64,000 nt of DNA, from contig OZ245019.1 in assembly GCA_965223815.1 (NCBI GenBank), forward strand, positions 4,340,001 to 4,404,000, read 5' to 3'. The notes under the pieces were generated by a model. The model did no database searches, was not told where the DNA came from, and worked only from the letters and a program-made list of their open reading frames with translations. The DNA comes from HKST-UBA178 sp965223815. Lineage in GTDB: Bacteria > Pseudomonadota > Gammaproteobacteria > Chromatiales > Chromatiaceae. Both the position numbers and the translations under genes were made by a program. Below are positions 27,326 to 35,778 of the stretch, in pieces; the first letter of the stretch is position 1, and each line of letters opens with the position of its first letter.

Positions 27326-29100
27326 TACTCTTCGCCTCCGATCGCTGCCAACTGCAACGACGACTGAGGCAGGTTGTCCGGGGTGACATTCATTAGCCGT
27401 AAGGCACCGGACATGACGTTTGAGAATACGGGTGCCGCAACCTGACCGCCGTAGTACTGCTTACCACGGGGCTCATCGATCACCACCACCATCACCAAGC
27501 GTGGATCGCTGGCCGGCGCTATACCGGCGAAGATGGAGAGATAGCGGTCTTTTGCATAGCCACCGGAGATACTCTTCTTCACTGTACCGGTTTTTCCTGC
27601 CACTCGGTATCCGGCAACACCGGCTTTGGGTGCGGTGCCCTCGTTGGAAACAACCGCCTCCATCATCTTCAATACAGCGCGCGCCGTCTGGCTGCTGATA
27701 ACGCGCTCACCCTGCGGGGGTCGCGTCGTCCTCAGCAGCGATACCGGGCGTTTGACTCCTTCCGCCGCCAGCACTGAGTATGCCTGGGCGAGCTGCAGAG
27801 CAGTGACCGACAGACCATATCCGAAAGCCAGGGTCGCATGGTCGATCTCGGCCCAACGTTTATATGGAGTTAATTGTCCACCTGCCTCCCCCGGAAAGGC
27901 AATATCTGTTGCCTCCCCAAAACCGAAGCGCTGAAACAGATCCCAGAGCGCCTCCCGCGGCAGGTCCATGGCGATTTTCGTGGCCCCCACATTGCTCGAC
28001 CGGCGAATGACCGTAGCGACATCGATCACTCCCAGATTGTGGTGGTCTCTGACCCGATTTCTGCCTACGGTCATAAAGCCGGGATTGGTATCGATACGAG
28101 AAGCAGGAACATACTTACCGCTCTCCAACCCGGCGGCAATGGTGAAGGGTTTCATAGTAGACCCGGGTTCGAATACATCGGTGATTACCCGATTGCGGAA
28201 ATACCCCGGCCTACCATCTTTGGCACCGTTGGGATTGTACGAGGGCCGATTGACCATAGCGAGTACCTCCCCACTATGCACATCCAGTATTACCGCTGAG
28301 CCTGCCTTGGCCCGATGCCTCTTCACCGCACGTTTCAGCTCACGGTAAGCTAGATATTGCAACCGCCGATCCAGGCTCAGAACCAAATCCCGTCCCTCAA
28401 CCGGGACCCTAATACTCTCCACATTCTGAACTGGGCGGGCCTGACCATCGCGAATGACCAGTTTCTTACCCGGTGTGCTTTGCAACCATTTTTGATAAGC
28501 GAGTTCCATCCCCTCTTGGCCGAAATCGTCCATGTTGGTGAAACCCACTACATGGGAGAACACCTCTCCGCCTGGATAATATCGCCGATACCCCCTATCC
28601 ACCCCCACACCAGGTATGCCCTGACTCTTAACCACGTGCTTTACCTTGGCAATAACCTGGGGCGTCACCCTGCGTTTCAGATAAACGAAAGAGTGACCGC
28701 TACGCCGGGCCAGCAGTTGGCGTAAATCCTCTAATGACATCCCCAGCGCTTTGGCCAGAGGTGCAAGCGTGCGGCTATCCGGCGACAGCACCCGGGGATT
28801 AGCCCACACCGAATCCGCCGGAGTACTGATGGCCAGGGGATTACCGTCCCGATCGGTTATCATCCCCCTATGGGCCTGCACCTCGACGTTGCGCAGGTGG
28901 CGCCGCTCACCTTCGTCCTGTAAGAAATCCTTCTCGAAAATCTGTTGATCGACTGCACGCCAAACCAACAACAATGCCGAGCAACCGAGTAGCACGACCA
29001 GTACCCAGCTACGGGCTCTGTATCGAGGCTTTACCACGGGCATCTCCGCAGCACGCTTGCTGCCCCGCTTGGCGCGCTTCTTGTTTTGCACCGTACTCAT
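27325..29100 (-). CDS. ftsI: FtsI (PBP3), septal transpeptidase
   Basis: Class B penicillin-binding protein that crosslinks septal peptidoglycan with FtsW. From ATG 29100 (ATGA overlap with ftsL) it is 591 aa; a longer open frame upstream lies inside ftsL. A single TM helix spans residues 31-49. The catalytic motifs are STMK (314-317, Ser nucleophile), SSN (368-370) and KTGT (503-506). The N-terminal dimerisation region begins with HRGMITDRDGNPLAIST. Confidence 0.97.
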   Translation of the reverse strand: MSTVQNKKRAKRGSKRAAEMPVVKPRYRARSWVLVVLLGCSALLLVWRAVDQQIFEKDFLQDEGERRHLRNVEVQAHRGMITDRDGNPLAISTPADSVWANPRVLSPDSRTLAPLAKALGMSLEDLRQLLARRSGHSFVYLKRRVTPQVIAKVKHVVKSQGIPGVGVDRGYRRYYPGGEVFSHVVGFTNMDDFGQEGMELAYQKWLQSTPGKKLVIRDGQARPVQNVESIRVPVEGRDLVLSLDRRLQYLAYRELKRAVKRHRAKAGSAVILDVHSGEVLAMVNRPSYNPNGAKDGRPGYFRNRVITDVFEPGSTMKPFTIAAGLESGKYVPASRIDTNPGFMTVGRNRVRDHHNLGVIDVATVIRRSSNVGATKIAMDLPREALWDLFQRFGFGEATDIAFPGEAGGQLTPYKRWAEIDHATLAFGYGLSVTALQLAQAYSVLAAEGVKRPVSLLRTTRPPQGERVISSQTARAVLKMMEAVVSNEGTAPKAGVAGYRVAGKTGTVKKSISGGYAKDRYLSIFAGIAPASDPRLVMVVVIDEPRGKQYYGGQVAAPVFSNVMSGALRLMNVTPDNLPQSSLQLAAIGGEE

Positions 29101-29369
29101 GGCCTGACCACCATCACATCGGCTGGAGTCGGTATATGCATCTTTAGTTTGGTTCGCGCCATACGCTCGACGCGGTGGTGAGTGGCCCAGGTGCTTTGCT
29201 CGAGCTGCAGCTGTCCCCACTCCACATCCAATTCATCCTGCTTCAATCGCAATACTTCCAACTCAACAAAGTATTTGCGCGAGCCGTACTTGGCGTAGAC
29301 CACCCCAATGGACGTAACGATCACCGCCGATGAAATGATCAACACAGCCCAGAAGGAGCCCCGAGTCAT
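29097..29369 (-). CDS. ftsL: FtsL, divisome protein
   Basis: Small bitopic protein that complexes with FtsB and FtsQ and activates FtsWI. It is 90 aa with a TM helix at residues 5-26 followed by a periplasmic heptad-like stretch (LEVLRLKQDELDVEWGQLQLEQ). ATGA overlaps join it to rsmH upstream and ftsI downstream. Sequence is weakly conserved in the family; length, topology and position make the call. Confidence 0.93.
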   Translation of the reverse strand: MTRGSFWAVLIISSAVIVTSIGVVYAKYGSRKYFVELEVLRLKQDELDVEWGQLQLEQSTWATHHRVERMARTKLKMHIPTPADVMVVRP

Positions 29370-30301
29370 GCCAGCCTCTCCGCGGCGCGCAGCACAGCGC
29401 TGCGAGCCCGGGGATTGCTTGCCACTTCCTCGATCGACGGGCGCTGTGCCCCTCCCAGGCGCCTCAATGTTGGGTTCATCCGATCCTGAGTCACCGGCAG
29501 GCCCGGCGGGAAGTCGTCACCCCGGGCTGCGTCTCGCATGAAGCGCTTGACAATGCGATCCTCCAAGGAATGAAAGCTGATAACGACCAGGCGGCCGCCA
29601 GGAGCGAGAATCTCTAGCGACTGCTGCAGACCGTCCTGTAAATCCTGCAGCTCTCTATTAATATAAATCCTAATGGCTTGAAAGCTGCGTGTGGCCGGAT
29701 GCTTGCCGCGCTCCTTCACCGGAACCGCGGTGGCTATAAGTGCCGAGAGTTTACCGGTCGTATCGATCGGCGCTTCGCCACGGCCCTGCACGATTTTAGT
29801 CGCGATTCGCTTGGCGAACCGCTCTTCTCCGTAGGTCTTCAGAACCTCCGCGATCTCCTCGGTCTCAGCCGTGGAGATCCAATGCGCTGCGCTTTGCCCC
29901 TGACTGTTGTCCATGCGCATATCCAATGGCCCATCATTGAGGAAACTGAAGCCGCGAGCGGCATCGTCCAACTGCGGTGAAGAGACACCGAGATCTAGCA
30001 GAACCCCGGCGATACGGCCCACCCAGCCCAGCTCGGCGGCGAATTCCGATATTCTTGAAAAGGAGCCCTGCCGAACCAAAAGACGACTATCGGTGATAGC
30101 AATTCCCGAGGCTACAGAGGCGGCCTCGGGGTCCTTGTCGATGGCCAGCAACCGCCCGTTGCCGCCCAATGCATCGAGAATCAGTCTACTGTGGCCGCCA
30201 CGGCCAAAGGTGCCATCCACATAGTTACCCGCGGACGAAACTGACAGCGCCTGCAGCACCTCTCTTGAAAGCACCGGCTTGTGATCACCGAAACCTTTCA
30301 T
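29366..30301 (-). CDS. rsmH: RsmH (MraW), 16S rRNA m4C1402 methyltransferase
   Basis: SAM-dependent methyltransferase acting on C1402 of 16S rRNA. It is 311 aa. KPVLSREVLQAL at the N-terminus, YVDGTFGRGGHSRLIL (SAM-binding), DLGVSSPQLDDAARGFSF and ISFHSLEDRIVKRFM are clear family motifs. It begins 2 bases after the mraZ stop. Confidence 0.98.
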   Translation of the reverse strand: MKGFGDHKPVLSREVLQALSVSSAGNYVDGTFGRGGHSRLILDALGGNGRLLAIDKDPEAASVASGIAITDSRLLVRQGSFSRISEFAAELGWVGRIAGVLLDLGVSSPQLDDAARGFSFLNDGPLDMRMDNSQGQSAAHWISTAETEEIAEVLKTYGEERFAKRIATKIVQGRGEAPIDTTGKLSALIATAVPVKERGKHPATRSFQAIRIYINRELQDLQDGLQQSLEILAPGGRLVVISFHSLEDRIVKRFMRDAARGDDFPPGLPVTQDRMNPTLRRLGGAQRPSIEEVASNPRARSAVLRAAERLA

Positions 30302-30303
30302 AG

Positions 30304-30759
30304 TCAGATGGAAAGGTTATCCAGGCCTGACGGAAGCTGTAGCTGCCCAAGGTCGGCATTTTCAAGCCAGGTTTCTCGCTTGGCATTCCAGCGGGTTTCA
30401 TCCCAGAGCTCGAATCTAGCGCCTTGCCCAATCATGACGACCTGCTTTTGCAGGCCGGCAAACTCCCGTAGCGGCGGTGGGACCACAACCCTGCCCTGGG
30501 TATCCATAAAGGCCTCAGTGGCATGCCCGACCATGAGCCGTTGAAGCATCCGCGCGGCCTCATTCAGACTGGGGAGATTCATCAATTGCTGCTCGATATC
30601 CTTCCAATCCGGCAGCGGGTAGATCAGCAAACATTTTTCGAGGTCGACCGTTACGATCAACTCAGACTCACAGCACTGCTGCAACTCCTCCCGATAGCGG
30701 GTAGGAATAGCGAGACGCCCCTTGGCGTCCAGGTTGAGCCTGTTGATACCACGAAACAA
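30304..30759 (-). CDS. mraZ: MraZ, transcriptional regulator of the dcw cluster
   Basis: AbrB-fold DNA-binding protein that represses its own promoter in E. coli. It is 151 aa with two copies of the family motif, DAKGRLAIPTRYRE and DTQGRVVVPPPLRE. The start is TTG at 30759: MFRGINRLNLDAKGRL fits the family exactly, GAGGGGG lies eight bases upstream, and no ATG is available. First gene of the cluster, with promoter and repeats immediately upstream. Confidence 0.97.
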   Translation of the reverse strand: MFRGINRLNLDAKGRLAIPTRYREELQQCCESELIVTVDLEKCLLIYPLPDWKDIEQQLMNLPSLNEAARMLQRLMVGHATEAFMDTQGRVVVPPPLREFAGLQKQVVMIGQGARFELWDETRWNAKRETWLENADLGQLQLPSGLDNLSI

Positions 30760-30788
30760 AAGACAGCCCCCTCAAGATCCCCAATTTT

Positions 30789-30812
30789 CCAATATTTACC
30801 ACTTTCATCCAC
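30789..30812 (-). promoter_or_regulatory. Probable MraZ-binding direct repeats
   Basis: Read on the minus strand, GTGG, GTGG and TTGG begin at 30812, 30802 and 30792, exactly 10 bp apart, just downstream of the mraZ -10 box. E. coli MraZ binds direct repeats of TGGGN spaced 10 bp at the same place. Further GTGG and TGGG lie in the -35/-10 spacer (30843, 30835). Autoregulation is inferred. Confidence 0.6.
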
Positions 30813-30820
30813 CTATCTCC

Positions 30821-30850
30821 ATAATAGGTAGCCCATTCACCACTTGTCAA
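30821..30850 (-). promoter_or_regulatory. Sigma-70 promoter of mraZ / dcw cluster
   Basis: On the minus strand a perfect -35 TTGACA (30850-30845) and a -10 TATTAT (30826-30821) are separated by 18 bases. It faces mraZ and leaves a leader of about 55 bases. This is the only strong promoter-like pair seen upstream of the dcw genes. Confidence 0.75.
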
Positions 30851-30863
30851 GAAAATCAGAGAG

Positions 30864-30882
30864 AAAAATAGGAAAAGTTCCT
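30864..30882 (-). terminator. Weak possible terminator downstream of rnpB
   Basis: On the minus strand a 5-bp stem AGGAA/TTCCT with a 3-base loop is followed by ATTTTT. It lies between rnpB and the mraZ promoter and could end RNase P RNA transcription. The stem is too short for confidence. A separate 6-bp hairpin (GCGAAT/ATTCGC, 30922-30938) nearby lacks a U-run. Confidence 0.3.
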
Positions 30883-31023
30883 TTAAAAAGAGCGGGTTAC
30901 AACAGACTCCAACATGCAGTCGCGAATAGAAAATTCGCTAAATACATGTAACTAAAAAGGGTAGTTAAAGTAAAATCTTTAGTAAAAGGAACGAAAAGCA
31001 GTCGAGAATACGACGGCTAAAAG

Positions 31024-31397
31024 AGGTGGGAGCCGACCTATAAGCCGGGTTCTGTCATGAATGGCCATTCATCTGGAGCCTGCGTCACCGCAGGCTTCTA
31101 GCAACCTACCCGGAGACCGCGCGGACCACGCGTCGCGGCGAATCACCGCCTGCCTCCCTATTTGGTCTTGCTCTGGGTGGGGTTTACCCTGCCGCTGCTG
31201 TTGCCAGCAACGCGGTGCGCTCTTACCGCACCTTTTCACCCTTACCGGCTGACGCCGGCGGTATATTTTCTGCGGCACTTTCCGTGGACTCGCATCCCCC
31301 AGGCGTTACCTGGCACCCTGTCCTGTAGAGCCCGGACTTTCCTCCCCCCTCCATCACATTTGATAGCAGGGTGGCGGCCATTCGGTCGACTCCCGAC
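31024..31397 (-). ncRNA. rnpB: RNase P RNA (class A)
   Basis: Catalytic RNA of RNase P, which trims tRNA 5' ends. On the minus strand the conserved core GAGGAAAGTCCGGGCTC is followed by AGGGTGCCAGGTAACGCC, and the 3' part carries ACAGAACCCGGCTTAT, all diagnostic of bacterial type A RNA. The terminal helix P1 is visible: 31384-31394 pairs with 31028-31038. About 374 nt, close to the 377 nt of E. coli. Ends are estimated from P1. Confidence 0.97.
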
Positions 31398-31405
31398 ACT
31401 TTTAA

Positions 31406-31434
31406 AGATTAAGGGCATTGTCGCCGCCAGGCAA
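31406..31434 (-). promoter_or_regulatory. Probable rnpB promoter
   Basis: On the minus strand -35 TTGCCT (31434-31429) and -10 TAATCT (31411-31406) are spaced 17 bases. The -10 lies about 9-12 bases before the inferred 5' end of rnpB, as expected for direct transcription of the RNA. Confidence 0.6.
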
Positions 31435-31461
31435 GAGCGGAAGACGCATTTAGCTCAGTGC

Positions 31462-31490
31462 TTGATTTCAAAAACTCCCGCCAGTAGTAT
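31462..31490 (+). promoter_or_regulatory. Probable argD promoter
   Basis: -35 TTGATT (31462-31467) and -10 TAGTAT (31485-31490) with a 17-base spacer. Transcription would start near 31497, leaving a leader of about 97 bases before argD that contains the terminator described at 31540-31575. It diverges from the rnpB promoter. Confidence 0.5.
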
Positions 31491-31539
31491 TAACGGTTTT
31501 CAAAAATTAGCAGTAGCCACAAACTGACCAATTCACAGG

Positions 31540-31575
31540 GGTAGCCCCCGCGGTTTCAGCAGGGCTGCCTTTTTT
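31540..31575 (+). terminator. Intrinsic terminator in the argD leader
   Basis: Arms 31540-31547 (GGTAGCCC) and 31562-31569 (GGGCTGCC) form an 8-bp stem with one G-T pair, followed by six T and then GTTTTT. A second hairpin, GTTTTT-CGG-AAAAAC at 31576-31590, abuts it and contains the only Shine-Dalgarno-like GGA before the argD ATG. No plus-strand gene lies upstream for it to terminate, so it may be an attenuator or the end of a small RNA. Confidence 0.65.
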
Positions 31576-31593
31576 GTTTTTCGGAAAAACGTT

Positions 31594-32775
31594 ATGTCGG
31601 ACACAAAACTCATGGCGACCTACAAACGGTTGCCAGTGGGATTCCAGAGAGGCGAGGGTACCTGGCTATGGGACACCGAAGGGCGGCGATACATGGATGC
31701 CCTGTCCGGCATTGCTGTTTGCGGCCTAGGTCACGCCCACCCCGCAGTCAGGGACGCGCTCTGCCGTCAGGCGGACGCACTGCTGCACACATCCAACCTG
31801 TACGCCATTCCACTGCAGGAGAAACTGGGCGCAGCACTGGCCCGGATGTCGGCAATGGACAGGGTGTTTTTCGCCAATTCGGGCGCCGAAGCCAATGAAG
31901 CGGCAATAAAAATCGCCCGACTCCACGGAAATCGTCGCGGCATCTCCGAGCCAACCATCATCGTCATGGATCAGAGTTTTCATGGTCGAACCCTGGCTAC
32001 CCTAACCGCTACCGGAAATCGATCTGCGCAAGCGGGATTCGAACCACTGGTCAAGGGTTTCTTGAGAGTTCCGTTCGGCGACATAGCCAGCCTGCACGCG
32101 GTTGCTGAAAAAAGCCCGAACGTGGTTGCGGTACTGGTCGAACCGATCCAGGGGGAGGGTGGTATCAACATCCCCCCGGCGGACTATCTCCAGGAATTGC
32201 GCAAGCTTTGCGACCGGCAGAGGTGGTTATTGATGTTGGACGAGATACAAACGGGCATGGGGCGTTGCGGACGCATGTTCGCCCACCAGCTCAACAGCAT
32301 CACCCCCGACGTAATGACTCTCGCCAAGGGACTCGGCAATGGTGTACCCATCGGCGCTTGCCTGGCGCGAGGAGAGGCCGCGGAGACATTCGGCCCGGGA
32401 AATCACGGCTCTACATTCGGTGGGAATCCACTGGCCTGCGCAGCGGCATTGGCAGTGCTGGAAACAATCGAAAAAGAGGATCTGGCTACACGGGCAGAAA
32501 CCCTGGGATCGAGAGTCCTCGCGGGACTGGCCGATGGCCTGTCAGGGGTGGCCGGAGTGGAGGAGCTCCGCGGTCAGGGCCTGATGATCGGAATCGAGTT
32601 GGATCGGCCCTGCGCTGAGCTGGTAGGCGAAGCCTTGCAACAGGGGTTGTTGATCAATGTCACGGCCGAGCGGGTGGTAAGGCTGTTACCACCACTGATC
32701 ATGACGTTGCAAGAGGCCGACCAACTCGTGGAACAACTATGCGGACTGCTCACCGCCTTTCTGGAAGAATCGTAG
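31594..32775 (+). CDS. argD: Acetylornithine aminotransferase
   Basis: PLP-dependent class III aminotransferase forming N-acetylornithine, the substrate of ArgJ. It is 393 aa. FFANSGAEANEAAIKIAR, MLDEIQTGMGRCGRMFAHQ (PLP-contacting Asp) and TLAKGLGNGVPIGA (Schiff-base Lys) are intact. argF follows 22 bases after the stop, so argDF is an operon. The leader upstream carries a terminator. ArgD may also act as succinyldiaminopimelate aminotransferase, which the sequence cannot decide. Confidence 0.95.
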   Translation: MSDTKLMATYKRLPVGFQRGEGTWLWDTEGRRYMDALSGIAVCGLGHAHPAVRDALCRQADALLHTSNLYAIPLQEKLGAALARMSAMDRVFFANSGAEANEAAIKIARLHGNRRGISEPTIIVMDQSFHGRTLATLTATGNRSAQAGFEPLVKGFLRVPFGDIASLHAVAEKSPNVVAVLVEPIQGEGGINIPPADYLQELRKLCDRQRWLLMLDEIQTGMGRCGRMFAHQLNSITPDVMTLAKGLGNGVPIGACLARGEAAETFGPGNHGSTFGGNPLACAAALAVLETIEKEDLATRAETLGSRVLAGLADGLSGVAGVEELRGQGLMIGIELDRPCAELVGEALQQGLLINVTAERVVRLLPPLIMTLQEADQLVEQLCGLLTAFLEES

Positions 32776-32797
32776 TCGCAGCCTGAGATTTGCAGCA

Positions 32798-33715
32798 ATG
32801 AACAGCAACAAGACACCTAAGCACTTTCTTTCTCTTCTCGACCTGACCCCGACGGAGTTGCGAGCACTGCTAGCCCGAGCCACCGAGCTCAAAGCGATGC
32901 ACCGGGAAGGCGTCATTCACGAACCCCTGCGAAGCAGAACCTTGGGGATGATATTCGAGAAATCATCCACTCGGACCAGGGTCTCGTTCGAAGCAGGCAT
33001 GACTCAATTGGGCGGTCATGCCCTGTTTCTTTCCTCGAGAGATACCCAGTTGGGGCGAGGGGAGACCATTCCAGATAGCGCCAGGGTGCTTTCGAGAATG
33101 GTGGACTGCATCACCATTAGAACTTTCGAACACGAGAAAATCCTGCACTTCGCTGAACACTCCCGGGTGCCGGTGATCAATGCGCTCACGGACTGGCTCC
33201 ATCCCTGCCAGCTGTTAGCCGACATGCAAACCTACTTCGAGCATCGTGGGGATATCCAGGGACACCTGGTTACCTGGATCGGTGACGGCAACAACATGTG
33301 CCACTCCTATATCAACGCCGCCAAGATTCTCGGATTCCAGCTACACATCTCCTGCCCCAAGGGATATGAACCGGACCCCGCTGTATTGGAATCTGCGGCC
33401 CATTGTTGCAGCATCGTCCATGACCCCAGAGAGGCAAGTGTTGGCGCCAATCTGCTGGTTACCGATGTCTGGGCAAGCATGGGTCAAGAACAGGAACAGA
33501 AACGCCGGGAGAAGGACTTTGCCGCATACCAAGTCAATGATCAGCTTTTTGAACTGGCCGACAAAGAGGCAGTTTTCATGCATTGCCTGCCCGCCCATCG
33601 CGACGAAGAGGTGAGCGCATCGGTGATCGATGGCCCACGGAGCCTGGTTTGGGACGAAGCTGAAAACCGGCTCCACTCACAGAAAGCGCTACTTGAAATG
33701 CTGCTCTGCAACTAA
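32798..33715 (+). CDS. argF: Ornithine carbamoyltransferase
   Basis: Makes citrulline from ornithine and carbamoyl phosphate. It is 305 aa. The carbamoyl-phosphate loop SSTRTRVSF, the HPCQ motif in DWLHPCQLLADM, the ornithine site DVWASMGQE and the HCLPAHR motif are all present. It forms an operon with argD. No terminator is obvious after it. Confidence 0.97.
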   Translation: MNSNKTPKHFLSLLDLTPTELRALLARATELKAMHREGVIHEPLRSRTLGMIFEKSSTRTRVSFEAGMTQLGGHALFLSSRDTQLGRGETIPDSARVLSRMVDCITIRTFEHEKILHFAEHSRVPVINALTDWLHPCQLLADMQTYFEHRGDIQGHLVTWIGDGNNMCHSYINAAKILGFQLHISCPKGYEPDPAVLESAAHCCSIVHDPREASVGANLLVTDVWASMGQEQEQKRREKDFAAYQVNDQLFELADKEAVFMHCLPAHRDEEVSASVIDGPRSLVWDEAENRLHSQKALLEMLLCN

Positions 33716-33764
33716 GCGGAGCAATACCAGCTGGGCTTCCCGCGAATTCCAAAGCCAATCGATA

Positions 33765-33793
33765 TTGACACCCTTTCCCCTTGCATCTTCTAT
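33765..33793 (+). promoter_or_regulatory. Possible promoter of the MoxR-VWA operon
   Basis: A perfect -35 TTGACA (33765-33770) in the 179-base gap between argF and the MoxR gene is followed, at 17-18 bases, only by poor -10 candidates (TTCTAT or TCTATG). A start here would be about 95 bases before the moxR ATG. Confidence 0.35.
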
Positions 33794-33894
33794 GGGAAAG
33801 TATCAGGATAGGGACAAGAATGCCTAAAAAACAATAACAGCGTCTCTCGAATTCCTGCCGTCAATCGGCAATCTTGCAATGTAGTGATCGAAGT

Positions 33895-34851
33895 ATGAGC
33901 CCTGCAGATTTGGAACCACTAAGGGAGCACATCGCCTCCCGCATCATCGGGCAGCAGAAACTCATCGACAGCATGCTCGTATGCCTGCTGAGCAATGGAC
34001 ACCTGTTGTTGGAGGGTATGCCCGGTCTCGCGAAAACCACCGCGGTAAAAGCGCTATCAGAAGCTATCGAGGGGGATTTTCATCGACTCCAGTTCACCCC
34101 CGACCTCCTACCCTCGGACTTGATCGGCACCGATATATACCGCCATGAGAAGGGAGAGTTCGAGTTTCGTCCCGGACCACTTTTTCATAATATCCTGCTT
34201 GCCGATGAGGTGAACCGTGCCCCAGCGAAGGTACAATCAGCCCTGTTGGAAGCCATGGGTGAAAACCAGATTACGGTGGGACAGCGCACTTACCCGCTTC
34301 CGGAACTGTTCATGGTGCTGGCAACCCAGAATCCCATTGAACAGGAAGGTACCTACCACCTCCCAGAAGCGCAGTTGGATCGCTTCCTCATGAAGGTCTG
34401 GGTAGACTACCCAGCGAGAGAGGAAGAGCTGTCGATTCTCGCGCTAGACAGCGAGCAGCAAAAAACCAGGCCTGAGCCCCCTCGGCAACCGCTAACCCCA
34501 AACGCCCTGTTCGCCATGCGAAGAGACGCGGCCGGTGTTTTCCTTGACGACAAGTTGAGTAGTTATATCGTCGATCTGGTACAGGCAACCCGAAAACCCG
34601 GAGCCTATGACGATACCCTGAATCGCTGGTGCCGATTCGGCGCTTCGCCACGCGCTACGATCGCCCTGGCGCGATGCGCCCGCGCCCGCGCCTGGTTGGA
34701 TGGCGATGAATTTGTTTCACCCGGCCACATAAAGCAGGTTGCACCGGAGATCCTGCGGCATCGAATTCTACTCTCGTTCGAAGCTGAGGCGGAAGGCATC
34801 ACCAACGACGATTTCGTCAACCGCCTGTTGGACATGGTCGCCATCCCCTGA
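33895..34851 (+). CDS. MoxR-family AAA+ ATPase
   Basis: AAA+ ATPase of the MoxR group, which acts as a chaperone-like partner of VWA proteins encoded beside it. From ATG 33895 it is 318 aa; a TTG 21 bases upstream is less likely. Walker A is GMPGLAKTT (residues 41-49), Walker B LLADEVNRA, with sensor 1 in LATQNPIEQEGTYHLPEAQLDRF and sensor 2 further on (FGASPRA). It opens a run of seven tightly packed genes (DUF58, DUF4381, VWA, VWA, TPR, BatD-like), the standard Bat-type order. The client is unknown. Confidence 0.93.
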   Translation: MSPADLEPLREHIASRIIGQQKLIDSMLVCLLSNGHLLLEGMPGLAKTTAVKALSEAIEGDFHRLQFTPDLLPSDLIGTDIYRHEKGEFEFRPGPLFHNILLADEVNRAPAKVQSALLEAMGENQITVGQRTYPLPELFMVLATQNPIEQEGTYHLPEAQLDRFLMKVWVDYPAREEELSILALDSEQQKTRPEPPRQPLTPNALFAMRRDAAGVFLDDKLSSYIVDLVQATRKPGAYDDTLNRWCRFGASPRATIALARCARARAWLDGDEFVSPGHIKQVAPEILRHRILLSFEAEAEGITNDDFVNRLLDMVAIP

Positions 34852-34857
34852 GCTGGC

Positions 34858-35778
34858 ATGGCGCTTTATCCACGCCTTGACGATCTGCTTGAACTGCGCC
34901 ACCAGGCGCACACCCTGGGGGCCGCATCCCACCATTTGGTGAACACCAGTTTCAGCGGCCTCTACGCCTCGGTATTTCGAGGCACCGGGCTGGATTTCCA
35001 AGAGGTGCGGGAATATCAGGCGGGTGACGATGTTCGCAACATGGATTGGAAGGTAACTGCCCGCACCAACAACCCCCATCTCAAAGTCTTCAGAGAAGAA
35101 CGAGAGCGCAATGTACTGCTTTGCGTTGATCAGGGGCCGCACATGCGATTCGGTACCCGCCGGACTTTCAAGTCGATTCAGGCGGCGCGGGCGGCGGCAT
35201 TACTTGGTTGGGCCGCCAATAGTCTGAATGACAGGGTTGGCGGATTGCTGTTCGGCAACAATGAAAACGCCGTTGACTATTTTCGCCCCACCAAAGACAG
35301 GCGCGCTTTGTGGCGGCTGCTGAGGGCTCTCTCCCGTCCCGAAGCACCGGATGAACAGAGCGGCGATCCACTCAATGATGCACTGCGTCGAGCTGAACGC
35401 GGCTCCGCGACCGGCAGCCTGGTTTTCCTTATCGCCGACTTAAACCGGGATATTCAGAGCCTGGAAGCCACGATGGGCCGTATTTGCCAGCGCCATACCT
35501 TGGTATTGATTCCCGTTGACGATCAGGTAGACCGGGATATGCCCAATATGGGAAGAGTGTTGTTTACAGATCCGACAGGGGCTTTGATAGAAATAGATAC
35601 GGGTGATACCGAGGGCAGAGAGGCCTACCGCCAAGCCTGGAGGCACAGCCGCCGAACACTGACGGGAGTGGCCAACCGGCTGGGGATGCCATTATTGCCG
35701 ATCGACACGGGTGAGGATGTACACAACGCACTAGCCCGGGGCATGCGCCACTGTAGCCGGACGAGGATGTTGCGCTGA
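34858..35778 (+). CDS. DUF58 protein of the MoxR-VWA operon
   Basis: A 306 aa DUF58 protein, an extended VWA-like fold regularly encoded next to MoxR. The DUF58 core EVREYQAGDDVRNMDWKVTART is at about residues 42-63, followed by LKVFREERERNVLLCVD, which is the MIDAS-like region with an incomplete metal motif (DQGPHM instead of DxSxS). No signal peptide or TM segment, so cytoplasmic. It starts 6 bases after moxR and overlaps the next ATG by one base (TGATG). Confidence 0.9.
   Translation: MALYPRLDDLLELRHQAHTLGAASHHLVNTSFSGLYASVFRGTGLDFQEVREYQAGDDVRNMDWKVTARTNNPHLKVFREERERNVLLCVDQGPHMRFGTRRTFKSIQAARAAALLGWAANSLNDRVGGLLFGNNENAVDYFRPTKDRRALWRLLRALSRPEAPDEQSGDPLNDALRRAERGSATGSLVFLIADLNRDIQSLEATMGRICQRHTLVLIPVDDQVDRDMPNMGRVLFTDPTGALIEIDTGDTEGREAYRQAWRHSRRTLTGVANRLGMPLLPIDTGEDVHNALARGMRHCSRTRMLR

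Noticed and set aside
30668..30850. A 60-codon minus-strand frame overlapping the mraZ start
   Set aside because: It spans the mraZ promoter and repeats and runs out of frame with mraZ; no support for a protein.
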